DNA of 64,000 nt from Euryodendron excelsum (taxonomy: Eukaryota > Streptophyta > Magnoliopsida > Ericales > Pentaphylacaceae): positions 9,184,001-9,248,000 of the forward strand of contig CM065378.1 in assembly GCA_033060915.1 (NCBI GenBank), written 5' to 3'. The notes beneath the pieces were generated by a model, which ran no database searches, was not told where the DNA came from, and saw nothing but the letters and a program-made list of their open reading frames with translations. This document shows, piece after piece, positions 1 to 13,029 of this stretch. Position 1 is the stretch's first letter; each line of letters opens with the position of its first letter. Position numbers and translations under genes: made by a program.

Positions 1-257
1 TTAAAAGATCAAGATGTATAATAGATTGTTAGGAATCAATACATTAGAAAAGTGCAAAGAAAGGGAAAATAAACCAAAAATAATAATAATTTGTTTTGTA
101 TGTAAAGTTCAACTTAATCACCTACGATACACTACCACGACACACCAAGAAGTGGGCTAAGTGAGAGAAAAGCAATTAAAGAGGTCCAAGGGCTGTGAGA
201 TGGTCCAAAAAGGGTGCTCCAGAGGTTCAGCAAAGATTAGCCCATCAACCAACAAGG

Positions 258-525
258 GATTGGTTTAGTAGTAAGAGCTCATCCTACTTGTTTGCGTTGG
301 AGTCTTTCTATAACCTCTTGTTGAAATTATTTATATTCTGCAATCCCATAAATGAGTGTCTATAGTTTGACAGACCTGTTGCATGATTTTGAGCTGGGTC
401 TCTCGCCTAAGGCTCTTGCCTCCCGCTCCTAAATTGTGTGGCCTATTGTCTTGACAGTTTTGACGTAAATCTGGTAACCTAGCTGCTTATTTTTTCTTGT
501 ATAAAAAAAATAAAAAATAAAAAGG
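258..525 (+). repeat. possible tRNA-derived SINE-like sequence
   Basis: The left end resembles an RNA polymerase III A box (TGGTTTAGTAGTAAGAG near 261-277). About 20 bases further on, GCGTTGGAGTC is a weak match to a B box. The unit ends in an A-rich tail near 505-525, and the short sequence around GGGATT before it recurs as GGATT after the tail. The boxes are imperfect and no second copy is visible, so this is tentative. Confidence 0.3.
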
Positions 526-697
526 ATTAAGCCATCAGAATGGGCTCACAGTATCGCCAGAGCGATGGGGACGGATGGTCTGGTCAGCCTACAACCTGTA
601 GCTTCGTGGCATATGCTTCAAGCCTATTCCAGATTGTTCAGCCTGCATATCTAGACCATGTTATTAACTGCTAACCCGTTGTTAATCCAATCTGAAC

Positions 698-898
698 GGA
701 AAAATGTTTAGTGGTCAAGTAGTACTAACTGCTCAGTATTTATTTCTATTAAATTAAGATATGAGATGTTTTGTGACATAAACAACAAGAATTTGTAACT
801 AAATAAAAAAATTTTAATGTAGTAAATAACACATAACAAAATTTAATATGCATGAGTACTAAAAAATTTCGTACTACCTAACTACTGGACTGTTTTTC
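698..898. mobile_element. Mutator-type MITE, 201 bp
   Basis: The element has imperfect terminal inverted repeats of about 29 bp sharing the core AGTGGTCAAGTAGTAC / AGTAGTTAGGTAGTAC. It is flanked by near-identical 9-bp target-site duplications, AATCTGAAC (689-697) and AATCTAAAC (899-907). A 9-bp duplication is typical of Mutator-superfamily elements. The interior is AT-rich and noncoding. A related copy lies at 28715-28990 inside another transposon. Confidence 0.8.
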
Positions 899-1689
899 AA
901 TCTAAACATATATATATATATATATATATTTGGATTCTATCCATTTCATAATTTGGAACAGAGATCTTCATCCATAATCAATAGACTAGATATTATCTTA
1001 TCACATGTCTTACTAAAATTACATCATTTTATATTAAAATTTATTTTCTTATATATAACTATAAAATTATTTATTTTTGAATAAATTTTATATCAACTCG
1101 TCAGAACTCTTCATTTAGCTAACATGTCAATACCTTAATTAAGAAAATAAAAATTTTCATGTCAAATAATAAAATGAAGAGAATTTAAATCTTTTATATA
1201 TATATATATATAGCACGACACATCAAGGAGACAGGATTGTTGTCAGTTGGGCGGGATCTTTCATAAACCATAAATTGGAGTGCAAGTGTTAGATAGACTA
1301 TGTGTCTAAATTTTGTATTCATTTAATTTTTATAATAAAGTATCGGAGACATTAAAAAATATTATTATGTCTGAATATACATAATTGATTTTGGATAAAA
1401 TAATATTTACAATGTAATACAGAGTATTTCATGCATAAATAAAAGTGATGTATATTTATATAATAAACTCAAATTACTATATATTTTTATTAAGTGAATA
1501 TTTAATAATACATGTCGAATGCATATTTCATGCATAAGTTGAGTTACATTAATTCTCAAGTAAACTTAAAAAAAAGTTGTTAGCTTCTTGCAAAGTCATG
1601 GCAAACTACAAGTTGCGAGTCAAATTATATGTCACTATGTATATAGTTGTTGGGGATGAAGATTCCAATGCTTGCACCAAAGTTGTTTA

Positions 1690-2025
1690 AAAATTCATCT
1701 AATCCGATTAAACCGACTCTAAATCGACCCTAACTAATCCTATTTTGGGTAAATATTGATTGAAAATTTTAAGAATTGAACATATTCGGTTTGGTTGTTG
1801 GACCTTTATTTTATCAATTCGGCCGATCAACTTGATCCAACCCGACCAGTTTACACTAAGAAATGATTTTTTCTACCCATTCCGACCCTAACTTGGCCTG
1901 ACCTGAACCCAATCCGATCATTTATTGGGCTGAAATTGGTTTCAAATTTTTTCAACCCGATTATTTTGGATCAAATGATAAATAACTACCAAACCCGACT
2001 CAATCCGTGAACACCCTAGGTTTCA
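1690..2025. repeat. degenerate repeat-like block rich in CCGA/CCCGAC words
   Basis: The block repeats short words such as CCGACCC, CCCGAC and AATCCGATC and ends in CCGTGAACACCCTAGG. That ending resembles the terminus of some plant hAT-type nonautonomous elements. I found no clean inverted partner or target duplication, so the class is uncertain. Confidence 0.3.
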
Positions 2026-2774
2026 TAGAAGTAAACAAGTTAAAGTCTTCAGCTTAGAATTTTCTTAATATTCGGCCGTCACGAGCTGAGACTAATGAGA
2101 GAACTGCAGTCAATAAGCCATGACAGGACTTGTAATTGCTCTTCCAAATAATTCTCGTTGTCAACATTAATAACGGCTAAGATACCGTATCCTAAAGGTA
2201 ATTATAACTGTTGTATTAATCACTGTTATTGTTTAATATAATAATTGTTACGACAAATTAATCACAATATAATAATTACGGATGATACCAAACTCCTCAA
2301 TTTCTTTCAAGATTCTCATTTTTCATGCTTAAATTTTTTATTTTTTTAAATTTAAGAGGCTACCGTAATTTAGAAGGAAAACCCTCTACGGTACCAAAAC
2401 AGCATCATCTTTTTTGTTGGCATGACATCCTTCATGATACCATAATGAGTTGAGATCATAAAATAAAATGAATAATTAAAGGTTGTGAAAGCAGTATAAG
2501 ATAAAAACTTGTAGTTAGTCTAGCTAGTTCGGTTGCTGGGATTACAGATGGAAAATGTGTTTGCCTCTCTTTGTGTGAACCCACTTGGATTTGACAGCCT
2601 TTCATGTCTCAAACTGATTCTAGGATTTCATATTATCTTGTTTCTCGTCAGTGCATGAATCTGGACTGGGACATCCATGAGCACCCACTCCCCAGGATGA
2701 TGATCATGTTAATCTGCTAATGCTAAATATCATAACTTCTACTTCAGTTCAGATTAAATATGAAAATCTTTTAA

Positions 2775-2924
2775 GCTGTGCTTAGAATTGAAATTTAGTG
2801 ATAAAACAAACAAAAACAAATGTGAGAAAAAAAAAAATTTTAAATGTTCTTTCATTTTTTTTTATCTTTTCTCTCATCTTTTTCTTTTTTTTTCCCCTTG
2901 ATAAATATAAATTTCAAACACAGC
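2775..2924. mobile_element. foldback MITE-like element, about 150 bp
   Basis: The ends are inverted: GCTGTGCTTAGAATTGAAATTTA at the left pairs imperfectly with the complement of TAAATTTCAAACACAGC at the right. The interior is A-rich and then T-rich, so the whole unit can fold. Flanking TTA on both sides could be a 3-bp duplication of the PIF/Harbinger kind, but the terminal base does not match perfectly. A similar left end occurs near 15181. Confidence 0.45.
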
Positions 2925-3190
2925 ATTAACAAATGTTTACAAAATTAAACTAAGCTTCAAAATAGATAATCACCAGATTCGCCACCATCCACAGTGATCA
3001 ATTTTGATCAGTCTTCTAGCACATCGACTGGCACACCTTTTTTTTTTCTTGGTTTTTTTTTTTGATAAATATAAATTCCAAACACAGCATTAAGAAATGC
3101 TTACAAGGCTTCGAAATAGATAATCGCCGGATTTGCCACCATCCACAATGATAAATTTTGATCAGTCTTCTAGCACATCGACTGGCACTG
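2895..3190. repeat. imperfect tandem duplication, about 164 bp period
   Basis: The segment from about 2900 to 3031 recurs at about 3064-3189 with a few substitutions and a short deletion. Both copies run from GATAAATATAAATT to CATCGACTGGCAC. The duplication includes the right arm of the foldback element at 2775-2924, so it arose after that insertion. A T-rich tract separates the copies. Confidence 0.8.
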
Positions 3191-4314
3191 CGTCTGATCA
3201 TTGGGAAAATGAAAGAATATAACACGAATAATATTATATAAATAGAAAAATATACACAAGTTATATACGTAATGATGTGGCTACCTGTAACTTATAAATT
3301 GAAAACAGCATACATATTAATTAGGATAGTTTTTAATTAAAAATTAAGATTACTATATTCTTTTAGTGAAAAATTCTGCATATAATTAAATTCTGCAAAA
3401 ATAGAATTTTTCGTGTAACATGTATGTAGTGATGCGACATTAAACTACACAAAGCATAAATAAAAATATATAATTTTAACCTAAGAGTAATATTAAGGAT
3501 CAAATCGGTTAGTGTGACTTAAACAATTATTAAGTAATTAAATAGAATTTCTAATCACTTCACCTTTTATTCATGTAAAGTGCTCTTTATTATAAATTAA
3601 TGAGTAACGTTACCGCCAATACATTTTCTCACCATTTTTTTAAGCCCAGTGGGATGCAGTTGTATGTGTCTAGTAAATAAGAAAATTGGTCTACAACAGC
3701 ACACTTGGACCACTCTTAGTTTTCTTTAAGCGGGCAAATACTTACAATTCACTAATCTTGATTAAGGCACGGATTATCTAGCCAGATTGTGACCTCAAAA
3801 CGACCCGGATAATACTGACATCGCAGAAGAGATGCACTCCTAATTCACACCCTCTCAACTAAGCAAACCCGGGTACCTCTTTTGCATTTGACTTGTAATT
3901 GCCCTCTATCCTCAATAACCTACCCTTTTGTGTGATCTCTTCCTCTCTCACACCTGAGATCACACGAGGCATGCTAGTACGTCAAATATAGAAATATTTT
4001 GGGAAAGTAAGGACAACAGTACAAAGCATAGAGCACTGAACCTAAAAAGTACCAAACATGAGATAAAAAACAGTTCCAAGACATGAACTGAAGAAATTTG
4101 ACAGTTATTGCGTTCTATTTTTCCTTTTTTTTTTTTTTTTTGGTTCCTCCCACCTATACGTTCATATCTCTTCAGCTTCTATCTAACATAATACACAATT
4201 CAGCTTTGCAACTTGCAACGCCACCACCTTCCACTTTCCTTTCCCTTTCCCTTCCCACCCTCTCAACCTTCATAAAAGATTAAAACAACAACAGAAACAA
4301 GAAAAACAAAAATG

Positions 4315-5403
4315 TTACAAAGCTCCAATGACCCTAGGTTTCTTACAACACTCTAATGCCAATAACTCCATCTCTCTATTTCTCTTACCACCACAAGTAA
4401 CAGTACTGTCAACACCACCACCACCACCAACTGGTACCTTAAATATGTTGACTCCAAATAGTCTAACCATCTGGACCGGCTGGACCGGGATTGAAAACCC
4501 GGCAACAGCGGACCCGTTTCTCGTCTTCCAATCGATGTAAAGCTGCTTATCGGTGCCGGTTGACCTGTGAAAGCTCACGATGTCGCCGGCGTTCAAGTTC
4601 TTCTCCTTCACAAACCGGCTCCACCCTTTGGTGAGCACATAACTCTGGCTGCTATTCCAATAGGAGTACCGGAACCTCCATACTTTTCCGGCTACATCCT
4701 TGAAATTCAATAAAACACCTTTGGAAGTGCTTCCGCTCTGCAAAGGAAAGTGTTTTTCTGCGTGTTGTTTCGGTATAACGAGTCGGTTCAGCTTGCCGAC
4801 ATCGCTAGGCGTCACCGCCTTTTCGAAAAGCTGTTCGGTTGCTTTCACGGCCCGATCAGAGCCCAATGAGTTGAGTGTTCTATCTTTATGTGGCCTATTG
4901 CCATTGCCATCTACGTCGTATTTTAGCCGGCTCTGCTCGAGCTCATCATTGTACGTATGTTTTCGGAGCATGTCCACGATCTCGGTCTTGGAGTGGGAAT
5001 TCAAGAACGCCGCCTCCGCTTCGTCTTCTTCGTTTTCCGACAACGGTTTGAAGTTGGTGACGGCGTCACGGCCGCGGAACCGCTGCGCTGCGGTGTCGTA
5101 AGCCCGAGCTGCTTCGTCTTCTTCGTTGAAAGTCCCCAACCAGACTCGCTGGTGCTTTTCGTAGATTTGGGCGCCCCACCGGCCGTTGGGCTGCGGGACG
5201 ACCCCTTTGAACCTCGAGGACGGGAGCTTCCTCGACTCGGCCTCGACGCCTCCTTCGGCGTCTAGGATCACGCTCGTGCCGCTGCCGACCCGGCAGAGAC
5301 TCACTGGCGACTTTGCCGCAGGTGGAGCCCCTGTCGATGCCGGTGTAATTGATAGAGAGTCACTTGTTGTGCTCTCATGATCATCTATGCAGCTACCATC
5401 CAT
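4315..5403 (-). CDS. TEM1: AP2/ERF and B3 domain transcription repressor, TEM/RAV type
   Basis: This is a nuclear DNA-binding protein of 362 residues, the usual size for the plant TEMPRANILLO/RAV family. Members bind a bipartite site with AP2 and B3 domains, and Arabidopsis TEM1/TEM2 repress flowering genes such as FT. An AP2 domain lies at about 63-118 ([20 protein letters not shown], then WLGTF and the [18 protein letters not shown] end). A B3 domain lies at about 192-298 ([40 protein letters not shown]). The B3-repression motif RLFGV is at 314-318, followed by NIFKVP. There is no intron, as is usual for this class. The start is the first in-frame ATG and gives the N-terminal Ser/Thr-rich stretch seen in relatives. 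A TATA box lies about 115 bp upstream. The opposite-strand open frames over this gene are shadows. TEM versus other RAV subtypes is inferred from overall resemblance. Confidence 0.95.
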   Translation of the reverse strand: MDGSCIDDHESTTSDSLSITPASTGAPPAAKSPVSLCRVGSGTSVILDAEGGVEAESRKLPSSRFKGVVPQPNGRWGAQIYEKHQRVWLGTFNEEDEAARAYDTAAQRFRGRDAVTNFKPLSENEEDEAEAAFLNSHSKTEIVDMLRKHTYNDELEQSRLKYDVDGNGNRPHKDRTLNSLGSDRAVKATEQLFEKAVTPSDVGKLNRLVIPKQHAEKHFPLQSGSTSKGVLLNFKDVAGKVWRFRYSYWNSSQSYVLTKGWSRFVKEKNLNAGDIVSFHRSTGTDKQLYIDWKTRNGSAVAGFSIPVQPVQMVRLFGVNIFKVPVGGGGGVDSTVTCGGKRNREMELLALECCKKPRVIGAL

Positions 5404-5518
5404 TTCTTGGACTCTTAGAGAAAGAAAGAGAGAAGAAACAGTGTTTATTTTAGAGAAAGAAGATATGAAAGGGAAGAGAGAGAGGACTATGAATTGGGTT
5501 TCATAGAAGCGAGTGGAG

Positions 5519-5526
5519 TATATATA
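5519..5526 (-). promoter_or_regulatory. TATA box of the TEM/RAV gene
   Basis: TATATATA on the minus strand lies about 115 bp before the ATG. It is followed by a purine/pyrimidine-biased probable 5' UTR. The spacing suits a transcription start near 5490. Confidence 0.55.
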
Positions 5527-6367
5527 GGACCTACCCTAAGTGTTTGGGGGTGATAAAATTTGTTTATTTTACTGTGTTGTTTGTTATTATTGTATGTAGT
5601 TTTGGTACATCAAGACATGGAGATGTGGGTGTGGTGGGTCAACCCAAGAGAAGGTGAGGAACCTGGAAGATTCATGGTTAAAAGAGAGAGAGAGGGGGAG
5701 GGTGCAGCGCAGAAGTAGTAATTGGTATGTATTCATGTGTTGTGGGCTGTGGATGTGAGGGTGGGGCCCACAGTTAGCAAGTTGATGGAGTTCACATGAC
5801 TGCCGACCGTGTTTTAGTATGTTCATCCCCCCTGAACTTTGCTGCTAGTACTGCTGACCATCAAGCATGGCCTCCCTTTCTCTCCCTCTCCCTCTCCCTT
5901 CTCAATGTTTATCTGCAATACAATTGGTGTTCTAAAATTTAATAGCAGCAACAATCAACAGAGAATGTTTAAAGTGACTCCGTAATCGGCCGATCTCCAC
6001 TCTCACCTATGACAAGTCATATAATTTATGAGTCTAAAGGAGTAATAGGGCGAAGCCCTACAAAATCTGTGGCAAAATAAAATAACAGATGAGTTTTAAC
6101 CTGTGGCAAAACAAAATAACAGATGAGTTTTGATGAAAGTCATATCAGGTAAGATCACTGACAAAAAGAAAAATAATAAGTTCTTTTTTCTTTCGTTAAG
6201 AAAAATGCTAAGTTATATACTAAATTTTAAAAAATAGTATAATAGTGGCATTATTAGAATTAGGCATCACAATAGTTGTCTTTTTCTCTTGTATGTGAAT
6301 AACATACGTCATTTTATATTAAATATTTTCATATATATTTTGTTTACAGAGTATTACTAGATATATT

Positions 6368-6377
6368 TGTGTGTGTG

Positions 6378-6429
<52 letters not shown>
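6368..6429. repeat. compound microsatellite (TG)n(TA)n(GA)n
   Basis: Three dinucleotide runs follow one another directly: TG, then TA, then about 16 GA units. It lies about 1 kb upstream of the TEM/RAV start. Confidence 0.9.
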
Positions 6430-6434
<5 letters not shown>

Positions 6435-7853
6435 AGGAGGGAGTATGAACTCATGATATGCTTCCACTTGTATGGATGTCATGGGCCAATGTTAATGAGG
6501 GGATGGATAAACTTGGAACACGAAGCTCATCCAACAAGAAATTCCCATAAGTCTTACCTGTCATGATTTGATTCGTCCTTTTAAATATCTTAGTTTGTCT
6601 TATTGGCCAGGTTCAACTTAGTATCTCTCAAAACCACCACCCATTCCATAGTTTCATTATTTCCAACCAACATTTTTGACAACTTCCTTCCAAGTGGGCG
6701 TTTCCTGTTTTATTTCCCCATTCATCTACTCTCTCTAAACCCCCCACCCCCCCCCCCCCCCCCCCCAAATAATCCCCTACACTTGCACTTACTGTACACA
6801 TTCTATTTTTTATTTCACTAAAAGGTGCCAATTAATTAACTTCTTAAAATTTATTTGAAATTGAGTTCCGTTTTCAAGTAAAATTACATATATATATATA
6901 TATGATACTCTCCAAATTTTACGGTAACTGAAGTCGCGTTTGCTGTATTTTACCGAGATTAAGAGGAATCTCTCGATCATTAGACCAAAACAGCGAAAAA
7001 GAAAGCACGCTTTGATTCATAGAAGGATGGTCCCAGATTACATGATGGTATTAATTACTTTGACCCACATGATCAATTGGTCATCTTACCGTCGATTCGA
7101 ACCGATTTGACTTGGCTGCCATTGCGTCACTTATTTAATGGTAGAGATGGGCAAAGGAACATGAATGTCTATGGACTAGGCAGCTTGTAATCAGTCCCAC
7201 CATAAAATGGGGATGAACATGAAGTGATATTATTATATGTGGGTGATTCTGTACGGGCAAGTCCTCTCTGATCTGTTTAAGGGCCCCACATGCAAGTTGA
7301 TGAATACCGAGCTCTTAAGACAGTGGGCTTGGCCCTTTTAGCATTGGCTGTGGTTCTGTGCCCCTTCTTGATTGGGTCCCACTTTGAAGATTCCCTCAAT
7401 TATCTTTTTTGAAAATTTTAATAAGGATTAACTCAGAGTTTTTTTTCTCCTTATTCATGTTTCTCTGTCTTTATTCTAACTTTACTTAATTAATTTTGGT
7501 TTATATATATACATATATGTATGTGTGTATATATATGGAACAGTAGACGTACGGTATTTCTGTGTCTGATACGGAAAAGTTAGTCTATCTGTGAATTGTG
7601 ATTGCCACTCCCCACAAGTGGGAAAGACATTTATGGGATGTGCATGAAGTCTACCATCACCGATGGACCCTACCTACCTGATCATGCTCTTCTTTGGGTG
7701 CTAGCACCTCATATCTCATTGATCATAACAGCTCCTCTGATGTTCAACTTTTCTTGTGGGACATATCAGCACACTGACCCAGTCTTTTCCTTTCTTTTTT
7801 TTTTTCGTTTTGGTTTTTTCTGTATTTATTGTCACCATTGACATGGTCATCAA

Positions 7854-7964
7854 GAGCTAAAGATCTATACCATCTGATCTTGAGGTGTCTTAGACTTTGA
7901 CATATAAAGTTGAGAGCTAAAGATCTTCACCACCTGATCTTGAGGTGTCTTAGACTGTATTGTG
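7854..7964. repeat. tandem duplication, 60-bp period
   Basis: GAGCTAAAGATCT starts at 7854 and again at 7914. Both copies continue into CTGATCTTGAGGTGTCTTAG with few differences. No coding role is apparent. Confidence 0.8.
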
Positions 7965-8816
7965 CTATCATTCACCACATGATAATTTGGTTCTACCCCA
8001 TTAGTTGATGGTATGGTGACAATCTATTTTGAGGGCAAAGAGAGGCATAAAGTCCAAAATCATCCCATGTAAATATTGATGGAACTCATAAAATTGTCCT
8101 ATCAAGAATGGGGTCTCAATTGAGAGAGAGGGCGAGTCCCCCTGCCAGTTGCGCATGGAACTAGTACATAGTACCTGTGTTTGGAGGCCCTGTTGCAAAT
8201 GAAACTGGCACATCACTAGCTCTTGTTTCTTATCTTTTGTATTTCTTGAATTATTTAAGCACACTAGGTGCATAATGGTGAAAAATAAAGTCATCAATGT
8301 AATCTCAACAATGTTACAAGGGTTAAAAATATTTATACATGTATATATACATGTTGATCATCAGTGAGGTCATTACAGAGATGTCACCATATAAATGTCA
8401 CTGAAATAGTGAAAAAGAAAGTGGAAATAAGGTCATTAATAAAAATAAAATAAAAAATCATCCCTTATTTTTAGGTTTTCTAAAAGAATTCTCATTTTGT
8501 ATAGGTATAATTAGAAAGTGAAATTTTATTAATTTTAAGGATTTTTCAATTGAAAAATTATATATTGAAATCCATTTTACTTTGGATGAGAACACGCTAA
8601 ACTAATCCTATTCCCGTATGGAGATAGAATCATTCTGATAACAACATATTACATAGCATGTGGACTCAGTCCAAATTCTATGCACAGCTTAATTTGAAAC
8701 TGTAAATAACAAGAAAAACAACAGAAAATGTTTAGTGATGACCAAAGTAGATTCTTATATATCAAGCAACAATATTATTAAAATATTTAAAACAAGGGAT
8801 AGTTCATTAACCTTCT

Positions 8817-8853
<37 letters not shown>

Positions 8854-11251
8854 AGTACTTAATAATTTGAAGAAATAAAATAACAAAAATACCTGTATAA
8901 TAGAATTTCTGTTAAATTTAATAATTTTTATCTATTTGCAGATAAATCCAAACTATAAGGAGATCATGCATTCACTTTTAAACCACAGGAGGTTCATCTG
9001 ATTTTGACTCAAATCAGAAAAGGATAAAGTGTAATTATCCCAAGAAATATTGATTGTGTATATTGATCTCTGTTGTAATACTCTAAGATAATCATCTTTC
9101 CATAGAATAAAGTGGCTCAAACCATTGGTTATCACCCTACAAAACAAATTATTTATTAAATACATCGAAATCTATCTAACGCGAGAATTAACATCCAACA
9201 TCGATCATATGCGGAGCACTTTTTGTAACCATTACCTATTTTGCTTTATGAGATTAATTTATGAAGAATAATCCAAATTAATTGTGTATGTTATCTTCCA
9301 GGTACCACTTGTTTGATCCCCATTAGAGGATCTGTCAAGTGGTGTAAAAGTTAAAACTCTCTGAAGAACCTAATTTAAATGAGGATAATTCTCCAATCCC
9401 AAATGACAACAATAACCTAATGCACTTTCTTCACTAGATGTTGCTTAGGCCTTGTTTGGTGCTCCTCTACTCATCCTTTCCTTCTATTAATCATCACCAT
9501 CTTCATCTCTACACATTCTTTTATAATGGGTTTTCAAGTTGGTCACTTAATGGTCCTTATATCTATCATGGTTGAGTTGTCTGTGACCATGACTATCCTT
9601 TTCATGTGTGGATAAAACTCTTTATTTCCTTCTTTAACATGTACTTAAGTTGCTTTTTGAATATTTTTCACACCTTGCTAGGGAATATGAATATCACTTT
9701 CTCATAAATATGTTTAAGCTAATCCAATCAAGATAGATATATGTATACACATATATTGCTTCCCTTATAGTAAACCAACCAAACAAATTATAATGTGTTT
9801 GTCCATATTTACTTGGGGTTGAGTAGTGTGAAGTGAGGAACCCAGCTAGTTCATATATCATCATCAATCCCAATTGAGTTAGTGCCTAGTATGCCTCAAA
9901 AGCAAAAGGGTATGTCTATCTATATCTGTAACTTTTTATTATATATATAATCTTTGTGATTATCTCTTATATGAATTGTTAATTACAATGCATTACATGT
10001 TCCTACTTTCCCACTCCCTAGGGTTTTTCAGTTGGAGATGACTTATATATGACTTAAGATGGGTACGCCACGTCATACCCACCGACGCATATGCAACAAA
10101 TGTCATGCCACACTTTAAAAAAGAAAAAAATGTTACACGTTGGCGACGACATCAAATGATATATAATCTTTGATTTGGATGCTTTTGGATTATATTAGGT
10201 TTAATTAAACCAACCTTTTGAGTGATCTTTTGTCAATAATCTAATGTCTAAAGCATGACATGACAAAGAGAAGGATACAAAATATGATGCAAATGTCGAC
10301 TAGATGACGAAGAATCCGGTGATTAGACTTTTAATCTTGAAACATTAAAGTATTATTTGAGTAGCAATATGACAATCAGTAAACAAAGAATGGAGATGAA
10401 TAAAGATTAGTATCTATGGCCATTGCATTTTTCTGAAGATTATGCTGGATTCAAGCAATGAACCAAATTCACATGGAATTAGAGCTCTCATTTTTTACTC
10501 AGATAGAGCCTGGCAAAGAAAAAAGTAGTGAGGCCAAAAGGAAGACTTCCGATTGCTTGAGGAACGAGAAATTTGAACTTATTTCTTCCATCAAACTCTA
10601 TTTGCATCAATAGAACGAAGAAATGTATTGTAAGGCTTGAAGTCGATTAAAGATAGCATAAATTAAACATGACATGCAACCATTAACATATTCTCTCTTG
10701 ATCCAAAAATATTATATATTTTTCTTTTTTCTTCTCCCCACTCGATCCAAGTAAGAGCCCATGATAATTTTCTTTGTGCTTCAGAAAAGGCAAGTTGTCT
10801 AGGTTAATTGTTTGAAGAAGCTTTACTAGCTAACACATGCTAATTGTCCAGAAGAATATGTTGTGGTGACAGAGGAAAGACAACAAAATCTTCAAAATCA
10901 GTAATTCTCTTATACGGCACTTAGCTAGATTGCAGTTTTCACTGTTTAGTTAAAAATAAGTTTAAAAAAACCGTTGGAACCACACAAATAAAAAAAAAAC
11001 GTAATGCAACTCAAAGTAAGCAAAAAAGTATTGTTTTGATGCATTCCAGCAATTCTTTCGTGAATTCTTTACTAAAAAAATTGGTTTAACGAGTTGCTTT
11101 CGAGCTCAACTCAGAAAAATAATAAATTTTAAAATATATTTAAATTTGACTTATTTATATAATGAATTGATCTGAAACGAACTCTTAAGAGTTGAATATG
11201 AATTGAACTCAAATAGTTTTATTTATTTTTCTGGCCGAATATAATATATAA

Positions 11252-11287
<36 letters not shown>

Positions 11288-12990
11288 CTTAACCCTATCT
11301 TTTGTTTTTTGGGACAACAAATAGGAAATGTTTATGAAAGTGGTTTGTGGAACTTGCTGCCCCGTCAACAACACGCATTATTCCGAGCCTTTTGTTTGTT
11401 TCTCATCCTTCCCTCCCCCCAACTTGCTTCTTTTCAACCCGTTCACACGCAACTATACAAAATCAACAACAAAAGATATTAACAGAACTAGATATATGTA
11501 TATATATATGTATGTGTGTATATACATCCGTATATCAGTATATGTATATGTAGCTTAGATCTGTGACTGTTGCTTGATTTTCTTCTACCGACGTAGACAA
11601 AGACCCACCTTTTCGGGTCCAATTTACACTATCGAATCAGCTTTGGAATTTAGTGTCTCTTTAATCCATCCAGTTAGAATTAACCAAATGAACTAATCAC
11701 AATGCTTAATCATCCTCATCTTCAGTCCATTAATAAGTTGTAAGAAGGGTTACATGAATGACTTCAAACCAAGCATGCAATACGTGGGTTTATTGTCCTG
11801 TCCAAGTTTTACAAATGACAGTAGATGAAATACCCAAAGCAGACGATAAGGTATATATATATTGTGTGTATATATATAAAGGTTGTTTTCACACGTCAGT
11901 AAAACTTATTACGTGTCATGTCAATTTGATGGGATTTTGAGGCCGTTTTAGAAATCTATCTACGGTGCCAAGAATGAAAGGGTAAAGTATGCACTGGAAC
12001 TTTCAATCCAAAGGCAAAAGCCTCTTTCTATTACAACCCATTGTCAAGTTTTTTTATCATTATTTGTTTTGAATTATGAGATTTAAGTCCCTAGATAGTC
12101 CAATTAACACTTAATTGTGATGAAAACCAAATGGAACCCAACTTGAAAGCTTCTGTCTAGAAGAACCCTAGTCAAAAGGAGCTTTGTTATGGAGTACATG
12201 AGAAGGTTCTTCTTTGGCTAAAATTCAAACTACTGGAAGGCCAGCCATTGTATGAAGAAAACCAAAACAATACCTTCATGAGTTTACTTTTAGGCTTTTA
12301 GCCACTTGGGCTTGTTAGGGTGGGGACTCCCTTCCTTCATATTGGTAAGTTGCTTTTGTTGACTAGAAAAGTCACCACAACTAGTCACGTGTGACCCACA
12401 AACTCCCTGTATACCACATAACTCACCCTATTGGTTGAGAAGTTAGGGTTAGATAGCCCTTACCTCAGTAAGGGTGAAAGGATAAGGAACTGTTTGTCTC
12501 ACCCTGTTGGTTCACACTAGATTAATGGCAATGAATTTACAAATATCTCTATTATAATTTTCAAAACTGACAAGAAACCCATAGTTATCTTGGCCTTCTA
12601 GACTCCAACTGTTAGGACCTAAATATCAATTCAGTGGGGTCTCACTTTCTCTGAATTCAAAACTTTGATATTTCAATATGACTGCCAATATCTTTCTGGT
12701 CTTTTTTACAAGTCTTTTTGATGGACCAATTTCATCACCCACAGAATTTATGAGAGTGATTGATCCTTCCTATCTGTCCTCCATTATGAATTGAAACAAC
12801 CACTGTTGTGCTTCGTTGTTTTTCAGATCTAGTAAAGTGTTGCTTCAATTACTTGGGGTCGATACATGAATCTTATTTTTCCATAGCCGGCTTGTTTAAG
12901 TACTATTGTTTTAGTAAAATAGAAAAAAAAATGTTTGGACAATTACATTTCTTGTTCTTGACAAATACAAACACATAAAAAAGGGTTGCT

Positions 12991-13029
<39 letters not shown>

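Larger units (their letters stand above)
1..4314. other. intergenic AT-rich region
   Basis: No protein-coding gene is supported here; the short open frames are low-complexity. The stretch holds a possible SINE-like piece (258-525), a MITE with target-site duplication (698-898), TA microsatellites near 909-929 and 1195-1212, a degenerate repeat-like block (about 1690-2025), a foldback element (2775-2924) and a local tandem duplication (2895-3190). It lies downstream of the minus-strand AP2-B3 gene, so its 3' UTR should occupy the last few hundred bases. Confidence 0.7.

Noticed and set aside
4328..5380. Several plus-strand open frames over the TEM/RAV gene
   Set aside because: They are shadows of the GC-rich minus-strand coding sequence, which has full AP2 and B3 domains.
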